Below, piece by piece: positions 8,337 to 17,219 of a DNA stretch of 64,000 nucleotides. Numbering within the stretch: the first letter of the stretch is position 1; every line of letters begins with the position of its first letter. The notes under the pieces were generated by a model that saw only the letters and a list, made by a program, of their open reading frames with translations, searched no databases and was not told the origin of the DNA. The position numbers were made by a program, and so were the translations under genes. Source of the DNA: JANQKX01 sp039028695 (GTDB lineage: Bacteria; Pseudomonadota; Alphaproteobacteria; Kiloniellales; Kiloniellaceae); NCBI GenBank assembly GCA_039028695.1, contig JBCCHN010000007.1, positions 19,199-83,198 of the forward strand, in the 5' to 3' direction.

Positions 8337-9230
8337 TCACTCCCGGCAGAGTGCTTGGCAGAGACAATGAACGCCACCACCGCCCAGGGTGAACATGGAC
8401 ATATCGGGCTCAAAAACCTCGAAACCCCGGTCGCGCATTTTTTGATTGAGGTTGTCGGCACCCTGCATGGACAGGACCTTGTTGTTGCCCAGCGCCACCA
8501 AATTAACACCCAGGTTCTTGGCTTCCGCGTAGCCCACATCGACAAAATCGAAGTCTCGGGCCTTTAACCAATCGACCACCCAACCCTCCAAGGCATCCAG
8601 GCAGGCGACGAGAAGTTTCGGCGCCAGGGGCACCACCAAGCCGTCCATGTGTACAAATTCTCGAGAGATGGGTGCCACTTCCACATCCCAGCCCTTCTCC
8701 CGCACCCATTTAGCCACTTGTTCGGACCCTTCTTGTTCGGAGCGTTCACCACAGTAGCCGATCAACACCGTGCCCGGCTCCAGGATGACAAAGTCACCCC
8801 CCTCGAAATGGCCCGCCGTCACAAACTTCCAAATGGGGATGTCCATTTCTTGGTAAAACCGAATGACACTCACATAGTCCGCTCGACGACACTTGAGCTG
8901 CATATGGCATATAATGGCCCCCCAAGGCGTCATGGCACTGGAGTCCCGAGCGAAGAAATTACGATGCAAAACCTCATCGGCTTCTAGGTAGTGGCAACGC
9001 ACGCCGGCTTCCTCGTAGATCTGCACCATCGCCGCGTGTTGCGCCATGGCCGTTTGCAGATCGAACTTAGCGCCGGTTTTGTGAGCGTTGGCCAAGGTGC
9101 GGCCGATGAGCGGGCCAGCCTCGACCCAGCGGTAAAATTCGGGCTTGCCCAGCAGCACATCCTTTAAGGGGCCATAGTCATTATCTATCCCCCAGGACGG
9201 GGCGGGTACCGTTTCATCGGTTATGGTCAT
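8337..9230 (-). CDS. Amidinotransferase-fold hydrolase (DDAH / arginine deiminase family)
   Basis: Pentein-fold enzyme of the guanidine-modifying superfamily (297 aa). The catalytic set is visible: Asp in FARDSS, the HFEGGDF motif, His in FVHMDG and the nucleophilic Cys in GGGVHCLCQAL near the C-terminus. This set hydrolyses guanidino groups (dimethylarginine, arginine) or transfers amidino groups. Overall length and GGGVHC ending fit dimethylarginine dimethylaminohydrolase or a related ureido-forming enzyme rather than the longer arginine deiminase (about 400 aa). The neighbouring amine oxidoreductase and the DASS transporter suggest use of nitrogenous organic compounds. The exact guanidine substrate is unknown. 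Confidence 0.82.
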   Translation of the reverse strand: MTITDETVPAPSWGIDNDYGPLKDVLLGKPEFYRWVEAGPLIGRTLANAHKTGAKFDLQTAMAQHAAMVQIYEEAGVRCHYLEADEVLHRNFFARDSSAMTPWGAIICHMQLKCRRADYVSVIRFYQEMDIPIWKFVTAGHFEGGDFVILEPGTVLIGYCGERSEQEGSEQVAKWVREKGWDVEVAPISREFVHMDGLVVPLAPKLLVACLDALEGWVVDWLKARDFDFVDVGYAEAKNLGVNLVALGNNKVLSMQGADNLNQKMRDRGFEVFEPDMSMFTLGGGGVHCLCQALCRE

Positions 9231-9276
9231 CGATCTAATTTCTTTCCCTCATTCGATCGCAAAAAAGCAATCCAGA

Positions 9277-9300
9277 AAAAGGCGGTCCACCCGCCTTATC
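9277..9300 (-). terminator. Rho-independent terminator of the transporter-usp operon (approximate bounds)
   Basis: On the minus strand the stop region reads AAGGCGG-GTGGA-CCGCCTT followed by TTTCTGG, a compact 7-bp GC-rich hairpin with a T-rich tail overlapping the usp stop codon. Confidence 0.6.
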
Positions 9301-10276
9301 GAACATTCAACACGGAGGTTTTGGCACGTCCCATTACCCCAAAGGCAACGCTGCCCACCAAGAATCGTTTGAGCCTGGACTTACCCGAATCCGAGACCGT
9401 GATCATGGCGAAATCCTCGCCCGCATGACAGATCTGTTCGGTGGGATCGCCCACACCGATTTTTTCCGCGACCACCCCAATGCCCAGCTCGGAGAGCATG
9501 GATCGAGCGTTGTTGATTGTCTCTTCGGCCTGCTGCTTACTTTCATGGTCCCGGGAAACGGTAAACAAGGTGATGGGGCTTTTACAATGATGCGCCAGCA
9601 CCGCCGCGCGTTTCATGGAATCAAGGGAACGCTCCGTTCCGTCAGTACAAATCAAGTGTCCTTTTGCCTGCGAGTTTTCGCGTGCTACCAAAACAGAACA
9701 AGGGGACAGCATCGCGACTTTTTGTGCCACGCCGGCGTCCCAGAAAGAGCGAAATTCACCCTGCCAACGACTCGGCTGGCCCAGCGCCATAAGATTGTAG
9801 GGGCCTAATTCGTATTGATCCAAGATACCGCTGACAATATCGGGAGCGGTTTTCAGTTTCAGTACAATAGACTTGCCATCCTCGTGTTGGTACTCGATCT
9901 TGTTGTCGCCAAGGGGGTCGCCCCAAACATCCGTGTGAGTGTGTATCGAATCCCATTCATGCTCCATGTGCCCGGCCTCGACGAGGAGTTCCAAGCCCTT
10001 TCTCAAATACTTCACACCCGGCAGCTCAAGGCCCCAATCGAGCATATTTTCCCGCGCCACTCGTATTTGCAGGCCACCGGTGCGAAGTCCCTGATCGGTG
10101 GGGCGGACGTAGGCTAGGATAATGTCGCATTCCTTAGACCGGCCGATCTCGGCAGCAAAGCGCAAGGCTTGATAGGATTCCTCCGTTCCGTTGACGCAGA
10201 CCAAGATGCGAAACCTCTTGCGGCGCCAGGCCCGGACTTCTTCGGTTTCGCCGTTCGGCTTGGGCTCCAACGGCAT
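9296..10276 (-). CDS. Tandem universal stress protein (two Usp domains)
   Basis: Cytoplasmic protein of about 326 aa with two UspA-type domains. The first starts at FRILVCVNGTEES after a charged linker, the second at GHLICTDGTERSLDSM. The C-terminal SGKSRLKRFLVGS resembles the G-2x-G-9x-G(S/T) ATP-binding motif of ATP-type Usps; the first domain is more degenerate. The ATG at 10276 follows GGGAG by about 10 bases and lies 5 bases after the stop of the DASS transporter. A longer reading from 10414 would run inside the transporter gene and is rejected. Usp proteins encoded directly behind a transporter often modulate it in response to ATP, which is the likely role here. Confidence 0.85.
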   Translation of the reverse strand: MPLEPKPNGETEEVRAWRRKRFRILVCVNGTEESYQALRFAAEIGRSKECDIILAYVRPTDQGLRTGGLQIRVARENMLDWGLELPGVKYLRKGLELLVEAGHMEHEWDSIHTHTDVWGDPLGDNKIEYQHEDGKSIVLKLKTAPDIVSGILDQYELGPYNLMALGQPSRWQGEFRSFWDAGVAQKVAMLSPCSVLVARENSQAKGHLICTDGTERSLDSMKRAAVLAHHCKSPITLFTVSRDHESKQQAEETINNARSMLSELGIGVVAEKIGVGDPTEQICHAGEDFAMITVSDSGKSRLKRFLVGSVAFGVMGRAKTSVLNVR

Positions 10277-10281
10277 GGCAG

Positions 10282-11865
10282 CTAGGCTCCCAAAAGCGGC
10301 CAATAAACCGATGCCGCCAAGAGCATGACAACCACCGAAACCAAGACCATGCGCCAACCAACGTTTAGGAAATCGGTGGTTTTTAAATAGCCGGAAGCAT
10401 AGACAATCGTGCAAGCTGGTGTTCCCACCACCGTCAGATACGCAAAGGCGGATGAAACCGCGGTAACAAATCCTAAGACGATGGGGCTTTCACCCGCCGC
10501 AACGGCCAGTTTCAGAACAATTGGCCCCAGTACCGCCACGGCGGCACCGTTGGACATGGTATTGGTAACACCCGTGGTGAGTGCCGACACCGAGATCCAA
10601 AGCCCGATGCCATGATCCGCGCCAAAGGGTTTTAAGAGGCGCAAAAAGGATTCAGCAATCCACAGCGCGGCACCGGTATCTTTCATTTGCACGCCGAGGG
10701 AAATCGCCGCCGCGTACAGCAAGACAACACCCCAGTTCACCCCTGAATTCAGATCCTCCCACTTCACCAAACCGGCAATCAAAAATGCTGCAGCGCCGAT
10801 GATCGCCACCGTGCCCATGCCGATTTCTTCAGAGAGGAAAATCCAAGAAATAAGGATAAGGATGAAAAACAAAATCGTCACCCAGTGACCGGGCTTCATA
10901 GGCCCATCCCGGCGCACCTGACCCCGCAGCCTGGCCACCGGGCGGGTCAAATCCCGGTATTCAGGCTTAAAGGTAAAAAATAAAACCACCGTCACCAGGG
11001 GCAACTGCAGCAAAAACATGGGATAGGCGTAGGTCATCCACTTCAAGTAATCGATCAGGAAACGGTGGGTCTCCGGATTGGTGGGATCGTAAAAGAACTC
11101 TTTCCAATAACCGATCATGATGGCGTTGCGCGCGCCGCCCGAGGGCGTGCCGATGCCGGCCACCGAACAGCCGTAACAGATCGAAAACAACAGGACCGCC
11201 GCCAAGCCCCGCACCTTGCTGACATCCTCGGAGGTTAAGGATATGAGGATGATCCCCACCGGTAGCATCATGGCCGCAACCGTGTGTTCGCCGATGAAGG
11301 AGGCCAAAACCCCTGACACTACCGAGATGCCGAAACAGATGTTGGCCGTTTTGGTGCCAGTGACCTTAACGATCAGCCAGGCAATCCGCTTGTCCAGCTT
11401 CTGCTTGACGATGGCTACCGCCAACATCAGCGAGCCCATAATAAAAAGCACGGAGTCCGTCATCAAACTTCGCGCCACCGTGGTGGAGTCAATTTTCAGC
11501 AGCAAAATTTGACCGGCCACAATAAGAAGGGCCACCGTGGGTAAAGGCACAGGCTCTGTTACAAACAAGATGGTTGCCACAACCGACATGGTCAAAACGA
11601 TCATCGCGTCTCGTGACAGCCCCTCGGGCAGGGGCAAGGTCAGCATGAAGGCGCCAACCGCCATGGCCACAAAAAACCATCGTTTTTCCCAGAAATAATA
11701 GAGATTGAACTGGGTGTGGATGACCAGCATGCGCTGATAGCCGCGCCGTCGGACTCGCAAAAACCAAGCACCGCTCGGTGGATGCGCCCTAAGGCTGTCG
11801 GATACCAGCGTTATGTCAGACAAAGATTGCCCCCAATCCGCCCAGAATTTTTTTCTTTCCCTCAT
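10282..11865 (-). CDS. DASS-family (SLC13) anion/dicarboxylate symporter
   Basis: Inner-membrane secondary transporter with about 11-13 hydrophobic segments. The paired helical-hairpin motifs of the DASS family are visible: GIGTPSGGARN in the first half and TNTMSNGAA (after TTGV) in the second, corresponding to the SNT sodium- and carboxylate-binding sites. Clients of this family are C4-dicarboxylates, citrate, tartrate or sulfate. The 45-60-residue cytoplasmic N-terminal extension before LVIHTQFNLYYFWEK is unusual, and an internal start at 11730 (ML-VIHTQ) is possible. Translationally close to the downstream tandem Usp gene. Confidence 0.85.
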   Translation of the reverse strand: MRERKKFWADWGQSLSDITLVSDSLRAHPPSGAWFLRVRRRGYQRMLVIHTQFNLYYFWEKRWFFVAMAVGAFMLTLPLPEGLSRDAMIVLTMSVVATILFVTEPVPLPTVALLIVAGQILLLKIDSTTVARSLMTDSVLFIMGSLMLAVAIVKQKLDKRIAWLIVKVTGTKTANICFGISVVSGVLASFIGEHTVAAMMLPVGIILISLTSEDVSKVRGLAAVLLFSICYGCSVAGIGTPSGGARNAIMIGYWKEFFYDPTNPETHRFLIDYLKWMTYAYPMFLLQLPLVTVVLFFTFKPEYRDLTRPVARLRGQVRRDGPMKPGHWVTILFFILILISWIFLSEEIGMGTVAIIGAAAFLIAGLVKWEDLNSGVNWGVVLLYAAAISLGVQMKDTGAALWIAESFLRLLKPFGADHGIGLWISVSALTTGVTNTMSNGAAVAVLGPIVLKLAVAAGESPIVLGFVTAVSSAFAYLTVVGTPACTIVYASGYLKTTDFLNVGWRMVLVSVVVMLLAASVYWPLLGA

Positions 11866-12103
11866 TGTTCCATCGAAAGCGGCTTAAATTCAAGGCCAGG
11901 CTCAAAAAAACCCTCTGTAGGTCAAAGAGTGACCCGCCCTCGCAATGGCAGAGACACGGTTCCACTTCCCCCTAGTCTGATTAAAAGAATTCATCAAACC
12001 GGGAATATTACTGAATATTCTTCTTGCTAATTATTCCGCACAATGGCTTTTCCAAGGGAATTTAGCCCTTGCGATGGATCGTTAAGGGTATGGGTCTGTG
12101 GTC

Positions 12104-13621
12104 ATGGTCCAACATCAGCGACGACGCCAAAGGATGTCCAGTGAAAGGGGTCCAACCGAGACGCCAGCTCATTTTGCCGGTGGCCGCTTTTGCCCTCTTA
12201 CCGACAAAGAAGCCGCCGATATCACCTCTATGGCTTTGGACATCCTGGCAAGGGTCGGCATGGCGGCCGCGCCCGATTGGCTAGAACGTGCCCTGGTTGA
12301 AGCCGGTGCTTATTCGAGAGAAGACGGTCGCCTCACCTTTGCCCGTGAGCAGGTAATGGACGCCGTGGCGCGGGCGGCCAAGAAAATTGAATTGCCCGGC
12401 TTCAACCACACACAAGGGCTGCAAATCGGCGGCGGCCGGGTTCATCTAGGAACCGGCGGCGCGGCGGTTCAGGTCCTGGATCCGGAAAGCCTGACCTATC
12501 GTGACTCCAAGCTGGACGACCTCTATGCCCTGATGCGGGTGGTGGAGGCCAGCGCCAACATCCACTACGGCGTTCGCCCAGTGGTAGCCCGGGACATGCC
12601 CAGCCCCCTCGACCTGGACATCAACACGGCCTTTGCCTGTGTGAAGGCGACCGCCAAGCCCATCGGTGTCAGCTTTGATTCAGCCGGTCATCTGGCCCCG
12701 GTGGTGGGGTTGTTTGATCGGGCGTTGGGCGGCGAAGGACGCTTCCGCCGGCAACCATTTTGCATGGCCATCATCGTCCACGCGGTCTCGCCCCTGCGAT
12801 ACGCGCCTGAGGGGGTGGAGATCATGCGTGCGGCGATCGAGGCCGGCATGCCCTTGCAGATCTGTACCGCTGCCCAGGCGGGCGCGACCAGCCCAGCGTC
12901 CCTGGCCGGTGCCCTGGCCCAGGGTCTGGCGGAATCCCTCGCCGGCCTGATGGTGGTGGATGCCCTCAGACCGAGGCATCCTTGCATCTTTGCCTTCATG
13001 CCCTTCATCTCGGATTTGCGCACCGGCGCCATGAGCGGCGGCGGGGGCGAATCAGCCGTAGCCAACGCGGCCGCAGCCCAGCTGCTGCGCCAGCTGGAGC
13101 TGCCATCCACCGTATCGGCCGGCATGACCGATTCCAAAGTGGCCGACGTGCAGGCCGGCTATGAAAAAGGCTACAGCGTTGCCTTGTCCTCCCAGGCAGG
13201 CGCCGACATGATAAATCTCAGCATGGGCATGCTGGGCTCGATCATGGTTGCTTCACCAGAGGCGATGGTCATTGACAACGATATGTGTGGGGCCATTTTG
13301 CGTACGGTGCGTGGCATTGAGGTATCCGACGATCTGCTGGATTTAGAGATGGTCGAACGGGTAGCAACAGGCGAGGGCCACTATCTGGGTGAAGGTCAAA
13401 CCTTGGCCCTGATGAAGTCCGAATATGTTTACCCCCAGTTGGGAGACCGACGCAGCGTGGATGACTGGACCGATGCGGGACGACCCTCGATCTGGGACGA
13501 GGCGCAGGTCCGGGTTCAAGACATTTTGGTCGAGGTACCCAGCCACCTGCCCAAAACGGTGGAAGCCGATATACGCCAACGCTTTCAGATCTATTTGCCA
13601 GAAACAGGATTAGCCCCATGA
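12104..13621 (+). CDS. MttB-family (non-pyrrolysine) methyltransferase
   Basis: Trimethylamine methyltransferase superfamily protein (about 505 aa), a TIM barrel that demethylates quaternary amines in characterised members such as glycine betaine methyltransferase MtgB. Seen: an Arg-rich N-terminus, ALDILARVGM, GGGRVHLGTGGAAVQVLD, the long glycine-rich core with AGMTDSKVADVQAGYEKG, and a C-terminal IWDEAQVRVQDIL. There is no in-frame amber codon, so it belongs to the non-pyrrolysine branch. Start uncertain: GTG 12098, ATG 12104 and ATG 12134 are all possible and none has a strong ribosome site. Known relatives need a corrinoid partner, which is absent from the window. It heads a five-gene operon with an SRPBCC protein, a racemase-fold protein, a DMGDH-like flavoprotein and a 2OG oxygenase. 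Confidence 0.85.
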   Translation: MVQHQRRRQRMSSERGPTETPAHFAGGRFCPLTDKEAADITSMALDILARVGMAAAPDWLERALVEAGAYSREDGRLTFAREQVMDAVARAAKKIELPGFNHTQGLQIGGGRVHLGTGGAAVQVLDPESLTYRDSKLDDLYALMRVVEASANIHYGVRPVVARDMPSPLDLDINTAFACVKATAKPIGVSFDSAGHLAPVVGLFDRALGGEGRFRRQPFCMAIIVHAVSPLRYAPEGVEIMRAAIEAGMPLQICTAAQAGATSPASLAGALAQGLAESLAGLMVVDALRPRHPCIFAFMPFISDLRTGAMSGGGGESAVANAAAAQLLRQLELPSTVSAGMTDSKVADVQAGYEKGYSVALSSQAGADMINLSMGMLGSIMVASPEAMVIDNDMCGAILRTVRGIEVSDDLLDLEMVERVATGEGHYLGEGQTLALMKSEYVYPQLGDRRSVDDWTDAGRPSIWDEAQVRVQDILVEVPSHLPKTVEADIRQRFQIYLPETGLAP

Positions 13622-13631
13622 AGGGATCCAC

Positions 13632-14069
13632 ATGAAAGTATCAACCAGCGTGATCATCGAGGCGCCAATAGAGCGGGTCTGGCACAGCGTCCGCTGTTTC
13701 GACGGCGTGGTCAACTGGAACCCCGGCGTGGTTGCTGCGCGCATGGAATGTGGGAGCGCGACGGCGGTCGGCTCGGTTCGCCATTTGGATATTGTCGATG
13801 GAACTGTTTTTCGCGAAACCTTGCTAGCCCATTCGGATCTGGAACACTTTTACAGCTACGACATCCTCGAAAGCCCCCTGCCCTGCAGCGACTACGTTTC
13901 CACTCACCGCTTTTTGCCCATCACAGACGGCAACATGACCCTGGGAATTTGGACCGGTCAATTTACCTGCGACCCCAGCCATGAAGGGGAACTAAGAGAC
14001 ATTGTCGGCACCCAGATTTACCGGGACGGGATGCGCGGCCTGAACCACTACATGAAAGGACAGAACTAG
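13632..14069 (+). CDS. SRPBCC (START/Bet v1-like) family protein
   Basis: 145-residue helix-grip protein with the usual polyketide-cyclase/SRPBCC opening VSTSVIIEAPIERVWHSVRCFDGVVNW and a C-terminal helix (YRDGMRGLNHYMKG). The fold forms a hydrophobic pocket for small ligands. AGGGA lies about 6 bases before the ATG. It begins 10 bases after the methyltransferase stop, and the next gene starts at the base following its own stop, so it is translated as part of the operon. It may bind or dehydrate an intermediate; no catalytic residues can be assigned. Confidence 0.8.
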   Translation: MKVSTSVIIEAPIERVWHSVRCFDGVVNWNPGVVAARMECGSATAVGSVRHLDIVDGTVFRETLLAHSDLEHFYSYDILESPLPCSDYVSTHRFLPITDGNMTLGIWTGQFTCDPSHEGELRDIVGTQIYRDGMRGLNHYMKGQN

Positions 14070-14774
14070 ATGGCAGATACCCTGGCGCCACGGGCCATCA
14101 TCGGCGTGATGACCCCGGCCATGAACACAGTTTTCCAGCCCGAGCTGGAGCTGCTGCGGCCCGCCGGCGTGACCAACCAAATGCAGCGCTTTCGCCTGGG
14201 CGGCGATGCCATCTCCGACGACCTTTTCGAGGAAGCGGAAAAACTCATGGACTGTGGGCCACGAGCCATCGTGATCGGCCTGACCACCGATGCCGGGCCC
14301 GGCGGCGTGGCCAAACTGGCGGGGCGCAGCGCAGCTCTGGCCGAACACCTGAGGCTGCCGGTCTTCAACGCTTCAGAGGCCGATCACGCTGCGCTGCGCG
14401 CACTGGGCGCGACCAAGGTCGGCGTGGTTACGCCCTTTGGTGAAGAGATCAATCAAAATGTCCGCGCCAACGTGGAGCAAGCGGGCTTTCGCGTCGCGGC
14501 AATCGTCGGGACCGAGGCCCCTTCCCTACCCGCCATCTGTGAGACGCCCTTGGAGGACATTCGCAAGGTGGTGCATCAAGTCGCCGAGGCGGATTGTGAC
14601 GCCATCTTACAAGTCGGAACGGCCTTGCCATTGGTTGGCATGATCGGGGCGCTGGAGCAGGAGACCGGCAAAACCATCATCGCCTGTAATGTCGCGGTTT
14701 ATTGGCAGACGCTGCGCGCCATTGGTATCTCCGATCCTGTCACCGGCTATGGCCGCTTGCTGGCGGAGTTTTAA
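14070..14774 (+). CDS. Asp/Glu racemase-fold protein (maleate isomerase / AMDase-like) lacking the catalytic cysteines
   Basis: 234-residue member of the maleate cis-trans isomerase / arylmalonate decarboxylase group. Seen: GVMTPAMNTVFQPELELLRP at the N-terminus, a VGVVTPFGEEINQNVRANVE segment, and a C-terminal ETGKTIIACNVAVYWQTLRAIG, all in family register. The two positions that normally hold catalytic cysteine (in the first half, CTS-like; in the second, SCTQLP-like) read GLTTDAG and QVGTALP here, so both cysteines are replaced. The one Cys in IIACN is at a different position. It may decarboxylate, isomerise by another mechanism, or only bind. The start codon abuts the preceding stop, indicating translational coupling. 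Confidence 0.75.
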   Translation: MADTLAPRAIIGVMTPAMNTVFQPELELLRPAGVTNQMQRFRLGGDAISDDLFEEAEKLMDCGPRAIVIGLTTDAGPGGVAKLAGRSAALAEHLRLPVFNASEADHAALRALGATKVGVVTPFGEEINQNVRANVEQAGFRVAAIVGTEAPSLPAICETPLEDIRKVVHQVAEADCDAILQVGTALPLVGMIGALEQETGKTIIACNVAVYWQTLRAIGISDPVTGYGRLLAEF

Positions 14775-14777
14775 CCC

Positions 14778-17204
14778 ATGCGCGCTCAGGCTCAGGTGGT
14801 TGTAATCGGTGGTGGCGCTGTGGGCGCATCTTGCCTCTATCATTTGGCTAAAGCGGGCATCACCGATTGCCTTCTGATCGAAAAGGACGAGCTCACATCC
14901 GGCTCTACCTGGCACGCCGCCGGAAACATTCCCACCTATGCCCATAGCTGGCTGGGGATGCGGGCGGGCAACTATGCCTGGCAGCTCTATAAAGATCTGG
15001 ACTCGGCTGTCGATGCCCCCATCACCTATCGCCACACCGGTGCCTTTTGGCCAGCCCACACTAAAGAGCGTATGGCCCAGTTTGAGCACCTGGTCGGTCT
15101 ATCTCAATCCGCCGGCTTTGGCCTGGAAATGCTGGAGCCTGGGCAGATGGAAGCCCGCCATCCCTACTACAGCTGTAACGGGGACATCCTAGGCGGCATT
15201 TTTGACCCCTATGAAGGCGATATAGACCCCAGCCAACTGACCCAAGCCCTGGCGAAAGGCGCGCGGGACCTGGGAGGTGAAGTGGCGCGCTTTACCAAGG
15301 TCACGGGCATCACCCGAACCGCCTCGGGTGATTGGTTGGTGCAAACCGATCGAGGTGATGTGACCTGCGAGAGCATTGTCAACGCGACCGGCTTTTACGG
15401 CGATCAGGTGACACAGCTGGCCGGCGGACGGGCACCCATTGCGGTGCTCGAGCACCAATACCTGGTCACCGACCCCGTGCCGGATCTGGAGGCGGACCAA
15501 GCCCTCTTTCCTTTAGTCCGCGACCCGGATATCCGCTTTTACCTCAGGCGCGAGCGGGCGAGCTTTTTGTTTGGTTCCTATGGGCATGCCGGGCGCTTGG
15601 CTTTTGCCGACGGCGTGCCCGAGGCCTTTGCCCATTCGCTATTTCCAGATTCTGTCGATGATATCCTGGAAGTCTTCGAGGGTGCGATGGCCCATATCCC
15701 CCTGCTGGAAATAGCAGGGGCTCAGCGTTTCATCAACGGTCCCATCGCCTATTCGCCGGATGCTCAGCCCCTCTGCGGACCAGCTACGGGCCTGCCAAAC
15801 TTCTACCAAGCTTGCGGCATCCAGGTGGGCATTACCCAGTCGGCTGCCGTCGGCAAGGCCATCACCGAATGGATCACCGAGGGAGAGACCGAGTGGGACC
15901 TAACGGCCTGGGATCCGCGGCGCTTTGGTGACTGGGCGGATGAAGCATTTGCTCGCGCGCGCATCGTCGACCTCTATGGCCTGCAATACGCGATCCCCTA
16001 CCCCCACCGGCTTCTTGCTTCCGGCCGGCCTTTGCAATGCACGCCCCTTTATGATCGCCTTCAGAAAAAGGGCGCCCAGTTCGGCCAGATCGGCGGATGG
16101 GAACGGGCCATGTGGTTTGATCGGGACGGTCAAACTTACGACGAGGACAAATTATCCTTTGAGGATGACGAACCCTGGCAGGAGGCGGTTCGTCAAGAAT
16201 GCGAAGCGGTGCGGGATGCCGTAGGCATCATGGATCACGGCGGTTTCACCAAATACGAACTCAAAGGCCCGGGTGCCAAGGCATTCCTGGAGCTGGTTTT
16301 TTGCGGCACCGCGCCGGGGCCAGGTCGGGTGAAGCTCTCCTACATGCTGACCCCCAAGGGCAAAGTGTGGAGCGAGGCAACCATCGCCTACCTGGCCGAC
16401 GATCACTATCTGCTCTGCGGCCCCACTCTGGCGCTGGACCGAGATTACGACTGGCTCGCCACCCACATGCCTGACGATGGTTCGGTCACGCTGTCCAAAG
16501 GCAGCCCACGAGACGCCGCCCTGATGGTCATGGGACCTCGCTCGCGAGAACTGTTGGGTCAATTAACCGATGGAGACCTGAGCGCAGACGCAATGCCCTG
16601 GATGTCGGTCCGTGACATCACCCTCGCCGGCCGACCAGTCACGGCATTGCGGGTGTCATACGTGGGCGAATTGGGCTGGGAGCTGCACATGGCCTCAAAG
16701 GACCTATCGGCAATCTACGACGCCTGTTGGGATGCCGGGCGAGACCTGGGGCTCGCAGACTTCGGTTCCTATGCCTTAAACGCCATGCGTATAGAAAAGG
16801 GCTATCACGGTTGGGGCGCGGATTTCGGCTGTGAATACTCACCCTTTGAAGCCGGCCTGGCAGGCTTTGTGAATTTTAAAAAAGACGACTTTGTGGGACG
16901 GGATGCTGCCCTTGCGGCGAGAGATGACGGCCTATCCTGGCATTTTACCGGGTTCGTTTTGGAGGGAGCCGAAGCCGACCCCCTAGCGGGAGATCCCATC
17001 ACCCAAGACGGCCAATGGATTGGATACGTGACCTCCGCAAGCCAGGGCTTTCGGCTCGATCAGAGGTTTGCTTTGGGCTATGTGAGGGGCGAAGCATTAG
17101 AAGAAGGGACAAAGATCAAGCTAACCCTATTCGGCAAAATGGCGACTGCGACCGTTGCAATGCCACCCTTCTACGATCCCCAGAACACCCGCTTGAAGTC
17201 TTAG
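14778..17204 (+). CDS. Dimethylglycine/sarcosine dehydrogenase-like flavoprotein (DAO + GcvT)
   Basis: 808-residue two-part enzyme that oxidatively removes N-methyl groups and hands the one-carbon unit to tetrahydrofolate. N-terminal DAO half: VVVIGGGAVGASCLYHLA (residues 7-24), then GSTWHAAGN with His46 at the site of covalent FAD attachment in DMGDH/SarDH. C-terminal half (about 430-808) is an aminomethyltransferase (GcvT)-like folate domain with GIMDHGGFTKYEL, GELGWELHM and ALNAMRIEKGYHGWGADF, ending YDPQNTRLKS. Starts 3 bases after the racemase-like gene. In the operon it would act after the MttB-type methyltransferase has turned a trimethylated betaine-like compound into a dimethylated one. 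Which amine it uses is inference. Confidence 0.87.
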   Translation: MRAQAQVVVIGGGAVGASCLYHLAKAGITDCLLIEKDELTSGSTWHAAGNIPTYAHSWLGMRAGNYAWQLYKDLDSAVDAPITYRHTGAFWPAHTKERMAQFEHLVGLSQSAGFGLEMLEPGQMEARHPYYSCNGDILGGIFDPYEGDIDPSQLTQALAKGARDLGGEVARFTKVTGITRTASGDWLVQTDRGDVTCESIVNATGFYGDQVTQLAGGRAPIAVLEHQYLVTDPVPDLEADQALFPLVRDPDIRFYLRRERASFLFGSYGHAGRLAFADGVPEAFAHSLFPDSVDDILEVFEGAMAHIPLLEIAGAQRFINGPIAYSPDAQPLCGPATGLPNFYQACGIQVGITQSAAVGKAITEWITEGETEWDLTAWDPRRFGDWADEAFARARIVDLYGLQYAIPYPHRLLASGRPLQCTPLYDRLQKKGAQFGQIGGWERAMWFDRDGQTYDEDKLSFEDDEPWQEAVRQECEAVRDAVGIMDHGGFTKYELKGPGAKAFLELVFCGTAPGPGRVKLSYMLTPKGKVWSEATIAYLADDHYLLCGPTLALDRDYDWLATHMPDDGSVTLSKGSPRDAALMVMGPRSRELLGQLTDGDLSADAMPWMSVRDITLAGRPVTALRVSYVGELGWELHMASKDLSAIYDACWDAGRDLGLADFGSYALNAMRIEKGYHGWGADFGCEYSPFEAGLAGFVNFKKDDFVGRDAALAARDDGLSWHFTGFVLEGAEADPLAGDPITQDGQWIGYVTSASQGFRLDQRFALGYVRGEALEEGTKIKLTLFGKMATATVAMPPFYDPQNTRLKS

Positions 17205-17219
17205 AAAGGAAAGCAAACC

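Noticed and set aside
9296..10414. Longer start for the universal stress protein
   Set aside because: The extra 46 codons lie inside the transporter gene, and the ATG at 10276 has a good ribosome site just after the transporter stop.
12104..13621. Pyrrolysine-containing trimethylamine methyltransferase
   Set aside because: No in-frame amber codon occurs and the frame ends with TGA, so this is the non-pyrrolysine branch.
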